Notes: generated from the letters alone by a model not told the origin. A DNA stretch of 59,658 nucleotides from Diphasiastrum complanatum (GCA_029204225.1 MU833207.1:1-59658); one strand, 5' to 3'; positions 12,246 to 23,721 are shown, counted from the stretch's first letter. Numbers and translations: made by a program.

Positions 12246-12904
12246 CCGTAATGAGTATCTAATACTATTACAAACCAAACTTTCTCCAAAATCATAAAAT
12301 ATCTTATCAAGAGCAATAGAAATATTACATGCTCAATAATCAACTATCAAATAGAGATAATCATTTGGGATAGAAAGCCTAAATTCCAGTTAATCAATTG
12401 AAAACATCAACAGATTCTTAGCCATATTCATAACGCTTATATGGAAGTATAATTTCATATAACTTTAGTCAGTCGTTCAAAACATAGTTCTACACTAGAA
12501 GGAATTATATGAATCTCAATCCAATTGTCTCGTATTTGAGAAATTTCTAGAAAGTAGAGTTTTAAAATAAAAGAGAAATAGATTTAAGGGCCTCCAAATT
12601 TTGTAAATAATGAGATACCATTTGGTATCCGGATTTATATCTCATAATTTACCAAAATACCCTGAGCAAATAACCAATGAATTCCACTATTAGCATTGCC
12701 ATTACAATAATCACTAACCATCGGTCTAAAGATCACTCTAGCACAAGAAATTCCCTTTGGAATCACTGATGTCCCATACCACCAGCTTTCTCTCCAAGAA
12801 TTATCTGCTTCTAGATTTGTTTTCCAAAAAGTCAAAAATACTATTTGGCTATCCTATACCTAGATATAGGACCAGAATCACAACCAATTCTAGGAGATAC
12901 TTCT
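12246..12904. other. Decayed DNA, nothing recognised
   Basis: A reverse frame at 12635-12835 (66 codons) has no motif I recognise. It lies downstream, in reverse-strand sense, of an RT remnant and may be decayed pol. Confidence 0.4.
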
Positions 12905-13260
12905 AGTCATTGAATTCTCTCATGCTCCTCAATCGTTCATCTGTAGATGAGAACACATCATCTAAGAATACCACTCTGCATTGACCCATACATGGATGAA
13001 ATGTATCGTTCAAGTACTGTTGAAATGTCGCAAGTGTATTCACTGAACCAAAAGGAACATTAAGAATCTCAACATAACCTAAAACAATATTGTCATATAT
13101 ATCTGATATCTATTTCATAATTGGTAAAAAGAACTTAATTCTTTTATAGGTTAGGTTGATTCAGTCATTATAAAGAGACACTCTATAATGTCCCAAAAAG
13201 AATCAAATTACTCGATTCCCATATGGAACACATTCCATCTGCTTTCACTTGCAAGTTCCT
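12905..13260 (-). pseudogene. Old Ty3/gypsy reverse transcriptase remnant
   Basis: On the reverse strand, codons from about 13075 to 12905 read VPFGSVNTLATFQQYLND, then VVFLDDV. This matches the gypsy RT signature VMPFGLxNAPATFQxxMN followed by VVVFLDDIL, including the catalytic DD pair (12960-12977). Upstream (13080-13260) only a hint of the region before it remains. No other gypsy domain was found nearby, so this is an isolated, very old fragment. Confidence 0.7.
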
Positions 13261-15223
13261 GGGATTTGATCCAAATCCAATTGCAAAACATAGATGGTTC
13301 CATAAATGGATTATCTGACTGCCAAAGCTAAATTCCCAATTGCATTCTCACTTGCTATTACTTATACTTTAGAAATTGCAAGTAAAGTAAAATAATTGGA
13401 TCACTTGGTCAACCAATCATCTACACCTCGGGCTTCATCTCTTTCCACCCTTCTCAAATGTGGTTCAGGCTGAAAGCCCCAAATTTGGCTAGGAAAAGGA
13501 CCAATTTGGAATCAGTAGTACTTTTATCTACTGGTCCTTCAAATTATTTTGATTATTCATTAGTTAAGTGCCGCACTCAACTACTAGCAAATCTACCTGT
13601 AGATCGGCATAAAAACCGTCCCAACAAGATTTGCATTATTCTTGGTCTTTATTAATCACATAAAACATGAAATGCTCCCATTAATTGGCAGATTCCAAAA
13701 TCTTCAACCAAAAGTGAAAGCTATTGTGACCTTATAAAACTGACTGATCTCAATTTAGTAAGGTCATTTACTTTATAAGCAATTTTTGTTTAATTAATAA
13801 CCACGAAGTTGAACAAATCCAAAACATTCTTTCAAAACTTTACGTAACTGAGATTTTCAAATTCTGTTCGATATAGACCAAACTGTGAAAATTGATCTAA
13901 AATGTCGACTTGGCAGTTTTACAGTTGCCATCTCATTTCAAAAGAATTCGGAAACATCCGGCATGCATCAGACTTGACATGCATTGATTTTGAAAAATCT
14001 AAAATTTTTACGTTAAACACCTAGTAACTGAGAAATTTGCTTTTTGACTTGTTTTTTTTAAAAAACTGTATTCAAGCATGAAATTACTTTGATCAACCTA
14101 ATGTACCAAACTGTATCATGCATCCAAACATGCATACAGATTCATCTAAACATTTTCAACACTGGAAAAGCACTCTACAGTTTCCCATGCATGCATGCAA
14201 TCAGAACATTTCGGAAATACAGAGGGAGAGTAGGTCTACAAGACATGCCACATCCCCCTTCCACCTAGGCTTCACATGTGCGAGCTGTAAATGACTAGAA
14301 TATTTTTCCTAGGAGGTTTCACCAAAAATCTCTATCCAGCCCAATAAGCATCCAATCAGAGGTTACAAGCACTCATTAGAGAGGCATAGAGGCTTCTATC
14401 AGGTCCAACAAGCAATCATAAGCTCAGATTATGCAAAAATTGCATTTATGGACTCCTTCAACATGCAAAACTTTAACATAAGGGTGCCTAAGCCTTACAA
14501 CACCAAATTGGGTGCATGATGGTTCAAATCAGAGGCAATCCATCATATCATTCATCTTGAAAAAAAATCCAACATGTTCAGACCACCATTTGAGAGTTAT
14601 TCAAGGCTCAAAAATCCACAAAAATGCACTATTTTTGACTTTTTTTTTGAGACCCTTAATGGGCCCAATCCCAACCAAACTTCATGACAGCCTTAGGACA
14701 ACATCATTACACCTTTGAAAACGTGCATGCAAAGTATGGGCCAAGAATTTTATGAAAATCCCCAAAATTAGTCCAAAAACCATCAAAAAACCATGTTTTT
14801 TGGCCAAAATTTGACCAATTTTGTGGATCAAATCCACAATTAAGTGCAATCAGACCCAAATCCCTGTAAATCAATTACATGCAGGACCAAAAGTTCTGAT
14901 TTTAATAAATCATGGCTCATATAGCCCATTTCTAACTCAAAATCACTAGATTTTGACCAAAAATCACTATCTTTGACCATAACCATGGTATGCAGTCATT
15001 AGAATGAATCATAATGACTGGAAAACAACAAGTAAAATTCTGAAAAACGTTCATGAACAGTAGCTATGATGAATTTCAAGCTAAAACATGGAATACTAGC
15101 TCAAAAACCGCAAAAAAAATCGTCAAAAATTCATAAATTTCCATCATTTTCAATGTAATTCTGTAGATCATGGCATATCTTGAAAATGATTAATATTCGA
15201 ATAAATATTGTTAAGAAAAACAC
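13261..15223. other. Decayed, possibly LTR-derived DNA
   Basis: AT-rich, with many ACATGCAT-type strings (13960-14190) and repeated words such as TTTTGACCAAAA. Short frames (13458-13655, 14512-14718) have no domain. It leads into a TATA box at 15224, so it could be the U3 of an LTR, but no boundary was found. Confidence 0.35.
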
Positions 15224-15280
15224 TATAAATATGAGACACCTTCCTCATTTTCACAACCCTAGTTTTGCTTTTTTATGTTG
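15224..15280 (+). promoter_or_regulatory. Candidate TATA-box promoter
   Basis: CACTATAAATATGAGACACC (TATAAATAT at 15224) is followed about 30 bp later by a pyrimidine-rich stretch and CACAACCCTAGTTTTGC, the usual spacing for a plant TATA promoter or an LTR U3/R junction. Downstream frames at 15275 and 15496 show no recognised domain. Confidence 0.4.
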
Positions 15281-15495
15281 AAGAACTTTTCTGCAATAAT
15301 TGCTTTATGTGAATTAGTTGTTTTTTCACCAGGTTCAGACCACCTACGACTATTCCATACCGTCATGGAGAACACTAGGATTGAGGTTTCAAGAATTCTA
15401 TTTGGTTCACAATCGAACATCAGATTGATAGGATATTTCCCATCTTCTGTGCCACAATAGATACACTAGCGACGGCCAGAGCTAACGTAGAAAGT

Positions 15496-15729
15496 GTGTC
15501 ATTTGCCATGGATTACATGAATACAACACTTTTTCCATATATTGTAAGAGTTTATGATTATGATATTGCATGGATTCCATACAACTTACTAACATACATA
15601 TGGAAGGGTGATAGAGCATTTGTCACTAGGCTCAATAAAGATAGATTATTTTTGGGAGACATTGGCAATCTCGAGTTTGAGCTCTATATGTACATTGATA
15701 TTGTGAACCAAATGAAACAATTACTTTAA
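15496..15729 (+). other. Unrecognised 77-codon frame
   Basis: A forward frame rich in Tyr/Leu/Asp, with strings such as VRVYDYDIAWIPYNLL and GDRAFVTRLNKDRLFLGD. The composition is more protein-like than its neighbours, and the TATA box at 15224 lies upstream. No domain or homologue is recognised. It ends just before a Cop1 LTR fragment, so it may be a host or element fragment. Confidence 0.25.
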
Positions 15730-15739
15730 GCACTTCAAT

Positions 15740-15960
15740 CTCTGTTGTAAATCCATACTGGAGCTTGCTCTTCACACGTGTGGACTCGGATTTGGGTCTT
15801 TGATCTTGTTTATTGATTATCAATACTTGTTATGTGTCAAATTGCCAATCTAGATCAAGATTTGTTGTCTAGTTTTTTGATGCATTGTTAAGCAAGCACA
15901 TAATTCTCTCTTGTGGACCTTCTAAAATCCATTTTTGGTCCCCAAAGTACTGTACTTTCA
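15740..15960 (+). repeat. Partial Cop1 LTR, copy b
   Basis: Contains TTCACACGTGTGGA (15771-15784), the same palindromic word as the other Cop1 LTRs, and CCAATCTAGATCAAGAT. It ends in GTACTTTCA at 15960, the Cop1 LTR terminus. The expected PBS does not follow; foreign sequence starts at 15961. Confidence 0.6.
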
Positions 15961-16170
15961 CACCACGTCTATGAGATTACGGACATCTTGATCCTTTGGT
16001 GTGGGGATGCGAGGTGTAGTCAGAAGGCTCAGCACGACACGGGCTACTCTGCGAAGATTTCTTAAAATTTCATCGTGCCTAATAATCTGAAGCTACTGCG
16101 CAATAATCTTGATCTTGCTAGGTGCCCTCGCTGTTTGCTTTGTCCTAGCCATGTGTTTACTTCTAGCCAT
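15961..16170 (-). pseudogene. Short ORF starting with the histone H3 tail sequence
   Basis: From ATG at 16152 on the reverse strand the codons read MARTKQTARAPSK, the first nine residues being identical to histone H3 (MARTKQTAR). An upstream in-frame ATG at 16170 gives MARSKH before it. A TAG stop follows at codon 20 (16093-16095). The frame then stays open for 44 codons, reading through RHDEILRNLRRVARVV and TPRIPTPKDQDVRNLIDVV, exactly to the junction at 15961. The part after the tail does not look like the H3 globular domain. It may be a fragment of a captured or element-encoded basic protein. It sits between a Cop1 LTR end and Cop1 gag. Confidence 0.45.
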
Positions 16171-16389
16171 AAACAATACAAAATATGCTAAAGGCACCTT
16201 ACGGGGGTAAAAAGACCTCAATTACACTAAAAAGACCTTACTGGAGTCAAAAAGCAAACCAGAACAGAAAAGAAAAGATGAAAAAATCTATGAAATTACG
16301 CTCTCCTCTACTAGTAAAATTGAAAAATGAATTGTAAAATTCCTTTATTATATCATTTGGCCCATGCATACTAAAGTTCAACTAGCCTG
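16171..16389. other. Insert of unknown origin between Cop1 LTR and gag
   Basis: Contains two copies of a TAAGGTnnTTTTTA-like word (CCTTACGGGGGTAAAAAGACC and ACCTTACTGGAGTCAAAAAG). It appears to belong with the ORF at 15961-16170, as its 5' flank. No domain seen. Confidence 0.3.
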
Positions 16390-17360
16390 TTTTGGCCCTG
16401 TGTAACTTAATGACTTGGTCCAAAGTTTTGTCATTCAAGATAGTCTACCTTCTATTGTCAAGCTACATAGTGTGCTTGTCGCCGGGGAGTGTAGAGTCCA
16501 ACATGCCAAGAGTAGAATGAGTTCCTTGTCCTTGCATGATGAAGATGAGAAATCAAATTTCTCAAGAAAAGGCAAAAAGAAGAACCAAATCAAGGATGCT
16601 AAGGGGTAGGATAAAGCAACAAGCTCAAAGGCAAAGGGCAAGATAGATAAGTCCAAGCTAAAATGCTTCTTTTGTGGAAAAAAACAGCATTTTCCATTCG
16701 AATGCTACAAGAGGCAAAATCCACAAGAGGAGAGCAAACAAGGAAACCTTGCACATGAAGAGGAGGAGGATGGAGACTCATCCTTGATGGCATCAACATC
16801 TTCACCAACAAGCAAGAGCAACTCAAGAGAATCATGGTGGATTGATAGTGGGGCTAGTTCCCACATGACTTTCCAAAAGGACTATTTCTCAACTCTACTT
16901 TCTTTAAATGGTGCCAAAAAGTCCATATTTACATCAAGTGATCAAGAATGTAGAATAGATGGAACCATCCCTTTGTGTCTAGGATCTTTTAAAAGAATGG
17001 ATCTAGACAATGTTGTATGTACCATCAATCACCAAAAACTTGCTAAATGCTGGTCAACTTATGGATAATGGTTTGGATGTCCACTTCAAGCATGGTGTTT
17101 GTTCCATTTTGAAGAGTGATAATTGCATAGCAAAGGGTTTAAACATGGAAGATTGTTTAAGTTGGATGCTAATTGAGAGTGTGAACATGCCAAAGGAGGA
17201 GATCACTCAAGTGGAGACCTTGTCAAAGTGTGATCTTGCTAGGATCAAGGATGAGCATCAAAGAAAAGAAGATCTTGAGAATCAACCTCAAAACTTGAGA
17301 GATCCAAGAAGGTCTTCAAGGACAAGGCCGAGTCATCAAAGTTCTTGTAATCTCTTAACT
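16390..17360 (+). pseudogene. Cop1 copy b: Gag C-terminus, protease, GAG_pre-integrase
   Basis: Frame 2 opens in the middle of Gag (VQSFVIQDSLPSIVKLHSVL, HAKSRMSSLSLHD, Lys-rich hinge). It has one TAG at 16607, then continues through an intact CCHC knuckle CFFCGKKQHFPFEC (CX2CX4HX4C, about 16660) and an intact protease signature SWWIDSGASSHMTF (about 16835-16875). The frame ends at 17068 and continues in frame 0 from 17010 (LYVPSITKNLLNAGQL), so there is a frameshift in the protease C-terminal part. This is the best-preserved Cop1 coding block. The Gag N-terminal half is missing, replaced by the insert at 15961-16389. Confidence 0.8.
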
Positions 17361-17890
17361 CAAGTGTGCAATTTGCAAGGGTGAGAAACAATGGAGATGC
17401 TACTATCTTTAAATTTTTCATAGATAGTGTTAGAAGACTTGAAGTGACTTATTTTTTATCTTCAACATTCATGATGTTTAGTAAATCATGTGGATATGAC
17501 AAGACAATGACGTTGAATGCTTTCCAATCTACATTTGTTGTTGATAAAGCATTGTAATATTGGATAAAACATTTCATTGGATAACTATTTTTGTAATAGT
17601 TTTGAAAATGGTGTCATAAAAGTCAAAACACCATTTAATGTAATGTGCTTGAAATTCTTTGAGTCCATATGCCTTGTGCATGATCATTTCAATGTAAGGA
17701 CCAAAGGTTATCCTACTTCAATGAAAGGAATAATGGTGGGCCTTGATCTTCAAGTAGAGATTGTAGAATCTACATTTTTCTCACCAAAGAAGTTGTCAAT
17801 GGTGGAAATACGATCTTTTATGAGTGGAAGACTTTCAAACTTACAGGATCACTTTTGGATCAATGTTACAACCATATTCAGTTAAGGATT
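17361..17890 (+). pseudogene. Cop1 copy b: decayed integrase fragment
   Basis: Forward-strand counterpart of 2580-3240. It has NNGDATIFKFFIDSVRRLEVTYFLSS, then FCNSFENGVIKVKTPFNVM, LKFFESICLVHDHF and TSMKGIMVGLD, which line up with the copia integrase core end, GKTPxExW, LKVFGxxxxVH and SxKxIFVGY. Several frames are needed. As in copy a, no RT follows, so the RT-less structure is shared by two copies. Confidence 0.6.
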
Positions 17891-18887
17891 TGGAATAGTC
17901 CTAATATGGTGGACCGGCCCTCCAGTGTTCGAGATTGTTGGTTACGCCTCGAGTTAATTCCATGTCAAGGCCAATTTGTAACTAATGACCGTGAGAGGAC
18001 CCAAACACTCTTAAATGAGACATATGGAGTAGTGCATGTACATGTGACAGATGTATGCATGAGGACTACATGGGAGCTGTGACCTATTTATAGTTGAACT
18101 GCATGTGGATTGCATGAGTTCATCTATATATTCAAGTAGAGATTCGCCCATTGACAACTTTGGTTCAAGATACCAGTTTCTTTCTTCTCCTCAATCATTC
18201 TTATGACATGGCTCTGGGGCTAGATCCAAAATTGATCTAGGTTTGGTTGGGTGGTTTTGCTACTACATGTCTCCTGTAGTGTTTTCATATCCTCATCTTA
18301 GGGATCTTTCTGGTGGACTTTACAATCAGCACCTTATTCAACTCATTGATGGAGAGTAGAGAAAGGCTAGAAACAGATTAGTCCCATAAGTTAGTAGACA
18401 CTTATGGAAGACCCTCCTTGCCATAAAAGGAGAGGTATTTGCATTGTAAACAACACATTGAGATTATGGCAAATTGCTTTCTGATATTATCTTGAGATTT
18501 CATTGTGTTCCCATTGGAAGGTGCATAGCTTGAGGGAAGGTGCTCGGGCCTCCTCTTGCCTCCTTTCATTGGTTCTTATTGTGGCATGTTTTTATTTGTT
18601 TATTGCTTAGTTTAGTCGCAATTCTTATTATCTCCCTTTGGGTGTTACGTAGGATTTAGCAATCTTGCTAGTTTGGTTCGCCTTAGCAAGGAATTTTATT
18701 GTTGTTATTAATTAGCTATATTTCCATTTCGAGCACTAGTTGGGTAAGCCTTAGTGCTCTCATTCCTGTTGATTCTTTCCGTATTTCCATTGAAGCTTGT
18801 TGTAGAAACTTAAAAAGTGGACGAATCTCTACATCCCTATACTACACCCGCTATCCAGATTTTCCATAAAATCTCTAACCTGCAGAC
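17891..18887 (+). repeat. LTR-like segment with TATA box, ends not defined
   Basis: Includes GCCATAAAAGGAGAGG (about 18420), a good TATA box, a pyrimidine-rich downstream stretch, and TGTTGTAGAAAC to TCTCTACA near 18798-18830 that may mark an LTR end. A forward frame at 17855-18082 shows no domain. The ORF at 18888 follows, as a leader-plus-gag would. No partner LTR was found in the window. Confidence 0.35.
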
Positions 18888-19136
18888 ATGCCAAAAGGTA
18901 AGATCAGAGCGACCGATAAGTGTAGGGTCACCCAGCAGAATGGTGTCAATCCCAACAAAAAGGGGAAAGCCTCAATGGTAAAGGAAATGCGCAAGCTCCG
19001 TCCAGAGTGCTCTGCAACAATGAAAGAACAGGTGCTCTATAGTTTCTTCCTTGCAAGCTCCGTCCAGAGAGTGCTCTGTGACAATGAAAGAATAGGTGCT
19101 CTACAGTTTCTTCCTCCAGCTAGCAAACTGCGGTAG
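18888..19136 (+). other. Short Lys-rich frame containing a tandem duplication
   Basis: Starts MPKGKIRATDKCRVTQ, followed by KKGKASMVKEMRKL. The rest is a direct duplication of 62 bp (18991-19052 and 19053-19116), repeating GCAAGCTCCGTCCAGAG and GGTGCTCTA.AGTTTCTTCC. The N-terminal part looks like a basic Gag start, but no domain is recognised. Confidence 0.3.
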
Positions 19137-19259
19137 GCTAGATACCTAAGCTTTCTAATAGGGAGTGAGTGGGGAGTTAGGAGTCATTTACGCTAGGAGG
19201 ATGGCAAGTCATAGTGGGCCCAAATGGAATTAAGGTAGGAAGGAAAAAGGGAAGGGTGG

Positions 19260-19475
19260 CAGCGAAGGTGCATTGCACAATAGGTGAAGAGAGAAGAGTC
19301 CAAAGGAGGTGCCCAACCACCCGAAGGTGCGGGGGAATCCACAGGGTCCATTTCACCTGGTCTGTTTCACCTTCGATTGGTGTGGCTACAACTCTGGGAG
19401 GTTTGGTGCTTGGTTTTCAATTCTTCTTGGTACTGATGTCCTGATCTCAGATTCATTCGTCGGCACAAACCTAAG
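19260..19475 (-). pseudogene. Family E Gag N-terminus (reverse copy)
   Basis: On the reverse strand an ATG near 19462 gives MNLRSG, the same start as the forward family E gag at 30555 (MNLRSGRS). After a frame change, PRRIENQAPNLPRVV matches the forward copy's ARRIANRTPHLPRLVV, and MDPVDSPAP matches MDPMGQPVP. It is cut at about 19260 and the Gag core is absent. Confidence 0.65.
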
Positions 19476-20680
19476 ATACAAGATCTTGATGGACATGAGG
19501 AAAACAATCTGGATCTGTTGGGATCATATCTGTTTAGCTGGCTAATTGAAGTGACTTTTTCACAGTTTTTCCTTGATATTTCACTGATCCTTGCTCGGAT
19601 TGGCTTGAAATTTTCACTGTAGATGGATCTGAGGCCGGAAGGTTACTCAGACAAGGGTTGGCCTTGAGAGGGTTCTTTGTGTTGTTTTGTAGACAAAAAA
19701 CCTGATATCTTGAGATCTACTAGGAACTAACTCTCGCCCTCTTAAGTGTAGTTGGATTTGAGATGGATCTTGCTTGGGTTGAAGTGGAGAAGGTTAACTT
19801 TTGCTAATATGAAAATTATTGATGTTTGAGTGAATTTTTTATCACTTTTTGCTCACAAATTCATCAATACTTCATCTTAACTCCCGTTGACTCAGTATTA
19901 GATAGAAAATGATCTTCTGAACTCAATGGACCATGTTGCGAAGGTTACTTCTGCGAGGGTTCACAAATTGTGGGATTTTTTTAGTTTTCTTTGCACTTGA
20001 AACTATGGTCTAGTGGAGCAAGATGAACTCTCGTAGACTCGTTTGTAAGCTAATCTCATCATGAGAAAGCTTCAGCAGGAACTCTTGGGGAGGGTTCTGG
20101 TTGGAATTTGGCTCTTTCTGGATTTTTGGAACTCTCGCAGGGCCTCTTAAATTGCTTGGGAACTCTCGAAGACTCATCTGTAAGCTAGTCTATGAAAGAT
20201 CTAGCTTTAGCAGGAGTGGCGAAGATTAATGAGCAGTTCTGTAATTTTTTTGGGTTTTCAAGTGTTTTTTGGATTTCTTTTGGTATTTTTTACTTTTCTG
20301 CAAATCTGTTAGGAAGTAACTCTCGCAGGCTTCTATGCAGGACTAGGACTGTGTCTACGGACTGCTGTTAGTTGTGTGAAGGTTAGTTTCCAGTTGTTTG
20401 TGAGAAATCAAAGTTTGATGGTGTTTTTTCTCACTTTTCCCTTCAAAAATATAGATTTTGTAGCTTTTTTGTGGGTTTTTGGTCTAGATGATGATGTGTC
20501 AAGCCCTTAGAGGCTATCTTAGGTCTCCTCTACCTCCAAACACTTCCTCCGCTAGCTTCAAACATATCAACAATAAAAAAAAACAAGAAAAATCCTCTCT
20601 AACTACCCCAAAACCACTCCTAACACACTAAAATGGACTAAAAACAACTAAAGAACAACTAATCTAGTTAGTAGTAACTA
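19476..20680 (-). other. Family E untranslated leader
   Basis: Sequence between PBS and gag, with repeated words AACTCTCGCAG/ACTCTCG. Several blocks match the forward leader at 30080-30500, for example CCAACCCTTG, CAGATC.A.CTACAGTGAAA and ATCAAGGAAAAAC. No coding frame is supported. Confidence 0.7.
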
Positions 20681-20698
20681 TCCCCGACAACGGCGCCA
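20681..20698 (-). promoter_or_regulatory. Primer-binding site, tRNA-Asp type
   Basis: The reverse strand reads TGGCGCCGTTGTCGGGGA, one base from the TGGCGCCGTTGCCGGGGA site typical of Tat/Athila gypsy elements. It lies 1-2 bp from the LTR end at 20700 (CCAACA on the reverse strand). It assigns family E to the Tat/Athila side of Ty3/gypsy, in agreement with the RT motifs at 34190-34550. Confidence 0.85.
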
Positions 20699-20699
20699 C

Positions 20700-20998
20700 T
20701 GTTGGCTCGTAGATATTGCAGGTAGATATTGCGGTCGAGTAGCCCTCCGCCTGTCAAAAGGGTTAGTTCGACTAGGATAGATCTCTAGCTTTCCTAATCT
20801 ACACTTAACACTACCCCTCAATCCTAACACCTAACCACATTACAATTGATATAAAGTAGCAAGAGAGCAAAGAGAGATAGAGTTAGAGGGAGGTTCTCAA
20901 ATGGTAATGTCATTAAGCTAATGTAGAAAAGTAAAAAATACTAAACAAATGAAGGTAGGAAAATCATAAACAAGTTCACATATGATCAAGGGCGAAAG
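20700..20998 (-). repeat. Family E 5' LTR, 3' part
   Basis: Matches the forward E 3' LTR pieces: AACTAACCCTTTTGACAGGCGGAGGG on the reverse strand aligns with 44200-44240, and a CT-rich stretch aligns with 36380-36406 plus 44046-44080. It is cut at about 21000, where copia sequence begins. Confidence 0.7.
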
Positions 20999-21000
20999 TA

Positions 21001-21995
21001 CTGTCAGACTGAATTTTCAGCATTGGCAATCGAAACTCATACCAAAACTTTGTATGTCCCAAATCTGATCACAAACATATTGTCGATCAGCAAAATAACT
21101 GATTCAGAACGTAAGGTAGAGTTTAAATCAGATTTATGCAAGATATTTGATAAATGTAAGAGAGTTCTTGCACTTGGAAAAAGAGAAGGATATCTCTATT
21201 GGCTTACTCATTGTTCTGCAACAAATCGTGCTTTAAGCAGTTCAGTTTTGATGAATAAAGAATTAATTTGGCATTATAGACATGGGCACCTCAATCATGT
21301 ATCTATTGAAAATATGTCTAAACATTCTCTACTTCTTGATTATTATCGAACGATCGGACCTCCAGTCTGCCAAAGTTGTATCATAGAAAGACAGGCTAGA
21401 AGGCTTTTTAAGTCGAATCAAGAATATATATCTAAAGATCTGTTAGACATAATTCACTTAGATATATGTGGCCCAATGCAAACACCATCACTGCTTGGTG
21501 CAAGATTCTTTATTACATTCATTGATGATCATTCAAGAAGAACTGTTGTATATTATCTGAAGCACAAATTTGAAGCCTTCCATTTCTTCAAAATATTTAA
21601 GGATAATGTTGAGTTGTAGACAGACAAAAGATATAAAAGCTATCAGAACCGACAATGCTGGTGAATACATATCAAATGCATTTAGTTGTTCCACAAATGG
21701 TACCGAACATCAATATGCTGCTACCTATTCTCTCCAATCCAATGACTTAGCTGAAAGAAAGAATAGAACTTTAGTCGAGTTTGCCAAATGTATGATTACT
21801 CATGCTTCATTGCCTAAATCCTTTTGGCAACATGTTGTTTCAACCACAACTTATGTGCAAAATTGATGTATTACTATAGGTCTATCGCTTATGAAGTTTG
21901 GACATGATCCAAACCTTCATCAAAGCACTTAAGAGTTTTCTGCTTATGCTCATGTCCCAAATGACACCATAAAAAAGCTGGATGAGCATAAAAGT
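21001..21995 (+). pseudogene. Copia integrase (GAG_pre-integrase plus core)
   Basis: Frame 21023-21619 has LYVPNLITNILSISKI, LIWHYRHGHLNHVSIE (GAG_pre-integrase), CQSCIIERQARRLF, DIIHLDICGPMQTP (first catalytic Asp) and FITFIDDHSRRTVVYYL. After a frameshift near 21610 it continues as IRTDNAGEYIS (second Asp), then SNDLAERKNRTLVEFAK (catalytic Glu present) to YVQN and a stop at 21864. A decayed AYAHVPND-like piece follows to about 21990. The DD(35)E triad is retained. Gag and protease are missing on the left. Confidence 0.85.
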
Positions 21996-22339
21996 TCTTA
22001 AAAAAAACTTCATTTTTTTGAAATAAAAAATTTGCAGGCTAGCACTCCAGCATGCTAACTTTTACAACTTCAAGAACCATTTTTTTTAAATAAAAGTAAA
22101 CCTATATTTATAGAGTAACAAAGTATGTTGTGATGGACGTATTCAGAATTTGATGGATAGTTAAATTTTTAAGTATGCATCAAACCACAATTCTTGTTCT
22201 TAAAAGATCATATAGTGGCATAAAAATTTACTCGCAGAATGTCAAAACCCGATCATTTGGATCAAAAGGCTTTTCATGAAATTCAAGATCATCAAATCTA
22301 AAGAAATTCTTTAACAAAGTGTGACAACAATATTTCAGG
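21996..22339. other. Decayed copia interior, nothing recognised
   Basis: RT would be expected here but no motif is visible; T- and A-rich. Confidence 0.4.
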
Positions 22340-22560
22340 CCAATGACTTGCATTAAAGCCTATTCTCCATGCAAAAAGCAAACATATCGAGGTTGCTCAC
22401 CACTTTGCAAGGGAGAAAAATCCAAGCTAAGAAAGTTATGCTGCTAGATCATGCACATTGATGATATGCTAACTAAACCATTGCTAAGATTTTCTTTCAC
22501 AAAGTTTCAATCAACAAAGTTTTCTTGACATGGTTATTAAGTCTATGTTGAAGACTAATT
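22340..22560 (+). pseudogene. Copia RNase H C-terminus remnant
   Basis: Translating from about 22350 gives PILHAKSKHIEVAHHFAREK, the conserved copia NPxxHxRSKHIExxxHFxRE region. A DDMLTKPL-like string then matches the usual (A/D)xxTKPL ending. It belongs with the integrase at 21001, the RT in between being lost. Confidence 0.7.
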
Positions 22561-22568
22561 AGTTTTTT

Positions 22569-22715
22569 AGGAGGGGTGTGACAATTGCTAAAAATCTATC
22601 TAGTTCTTTGTATGCCACATGGCTCCATAGATGGATGGTTGAGTGCCTTATGTACTTCTAAATATGAATGCATGAGATCTTTAAGAGCTCAAGTCAAACT
22701 CTCTATGTGCACTTC
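22569..22715 (+). repeat. Copia polypurine tract and 3' LTR start
   Basis: AGGAGGGG (22569-22576) directly precedes TGTGACAATTGC, a normal PPT/LTR junction just after RNase H. The LTR is cut at about 22715 by family E sequence. Confidence 0.65.
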
Positions 22716-23717
22716 AATGTTTGGCCTGGGCGAGCTCCTGAGTTGCATTGGCGCGGTACTTGTTGAACTCCGTCTGGTAGTTGTTCAGAGTTTGACTATA
22801 GACCTGCACTTGATGCCTGAAAAGATTCATCTCTGCTTGAGAGAGCGGCCTTGAGTAAGGTGCAGGTTGAGCTAACCAGACGAGTGTTTTCTACTTCATA
22901 TATCTGGAGTTGCGCCTGAAGGGAGGCAAGCCGTTGGGATGCTTCAGACTGAAGCTCTTGCACCTTTGTGGAAGCATCCGTCAGCACTTTGGAGAGGCTC
23001 TAGATATACTGATTGATGTCATCCTCCTTTTGGTGTAGCTTCGTGATCTCCCGGTGACCGTCTTGCTCGTGTTGCTGAGCGATTATCAGCTTTTGCTGCA
23101 ACTTTGTGATTTTTCCTCGTAGCTGGGTGTTGTTGGTTGCCAGATGCAGTACTCGGCTATCCAATGAAGCTCTGTTGCTACCGCGTCTTGGATGAATGTC
23201 TCCAAGGCTTGGTAGGCTATAAGTTAGGTCCATTGGAGCAGTCAGTACATTACACCTTGCAGGGGCTTGTGAGGTAGTGGCCCCGATGACCTGTACAGTG
23301 TCATCGTCGTCATCCTCTATGAGTTGCTCCGGTGATCTCTTGTCATCAGGTGCGGTGGGATCTGCACGATCTGACGATGGAATAAATTTTTTTTGTACAA
23401 ATGCATCATCAGGCAACGGTCGATCATCCTCGACAATCTTTGATGGAGAAGCGGGTGGTGTGAGAGGAACAGAAGTGGAGACAGCTTGTCCAAAAGAGAG
23501 AATGGAGGGAACAGAGGGGAACTATAGGGTGGTGTGGAGGACGGAAGGAGAAGATGGGACTAAAGTGGTCTGATTTGTCTGGTTGGTCCCACATTAGATA
23601 CTCAACTATGTCGGCGGCCCATTCCGGTATTGTGTCAATATAAAATAAGGGAGCATCAGGTAGCTCATAGGCTGTCTTAGCATTTGCATGATTTACACCA
23701 CAACCTAGCCAAGACAA
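22716..23717 (-). pseudogene. Family E pol linker joined to accessory coiled-coil ORF
   Basis: The reverse strand begins ELPDAPLFYIDTIPEWAADI (about 23660), typical of the gypsy segment between RNase H and integrase. It then passes, after frame changes, to an acidic run (EDDDDDTVQVIG) and a long heptad-like stretch: NTQLRGKITKLQQKLIIAQQ, KVQELQSEASQRLASLQAQL (23416-22796). The end of this segment (22850-22720) aligns in another frame with 34650-34750 of the forward copy (RHQVKIYSQ, QELAQAKQ). Integrase is absent, so pol was deleted up to the accessory ORF. The accessory protein is of unknown function; the coiled coil suggests self-association. Confidence 0.55.
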
Positions 23718-23721
23718 ATTA

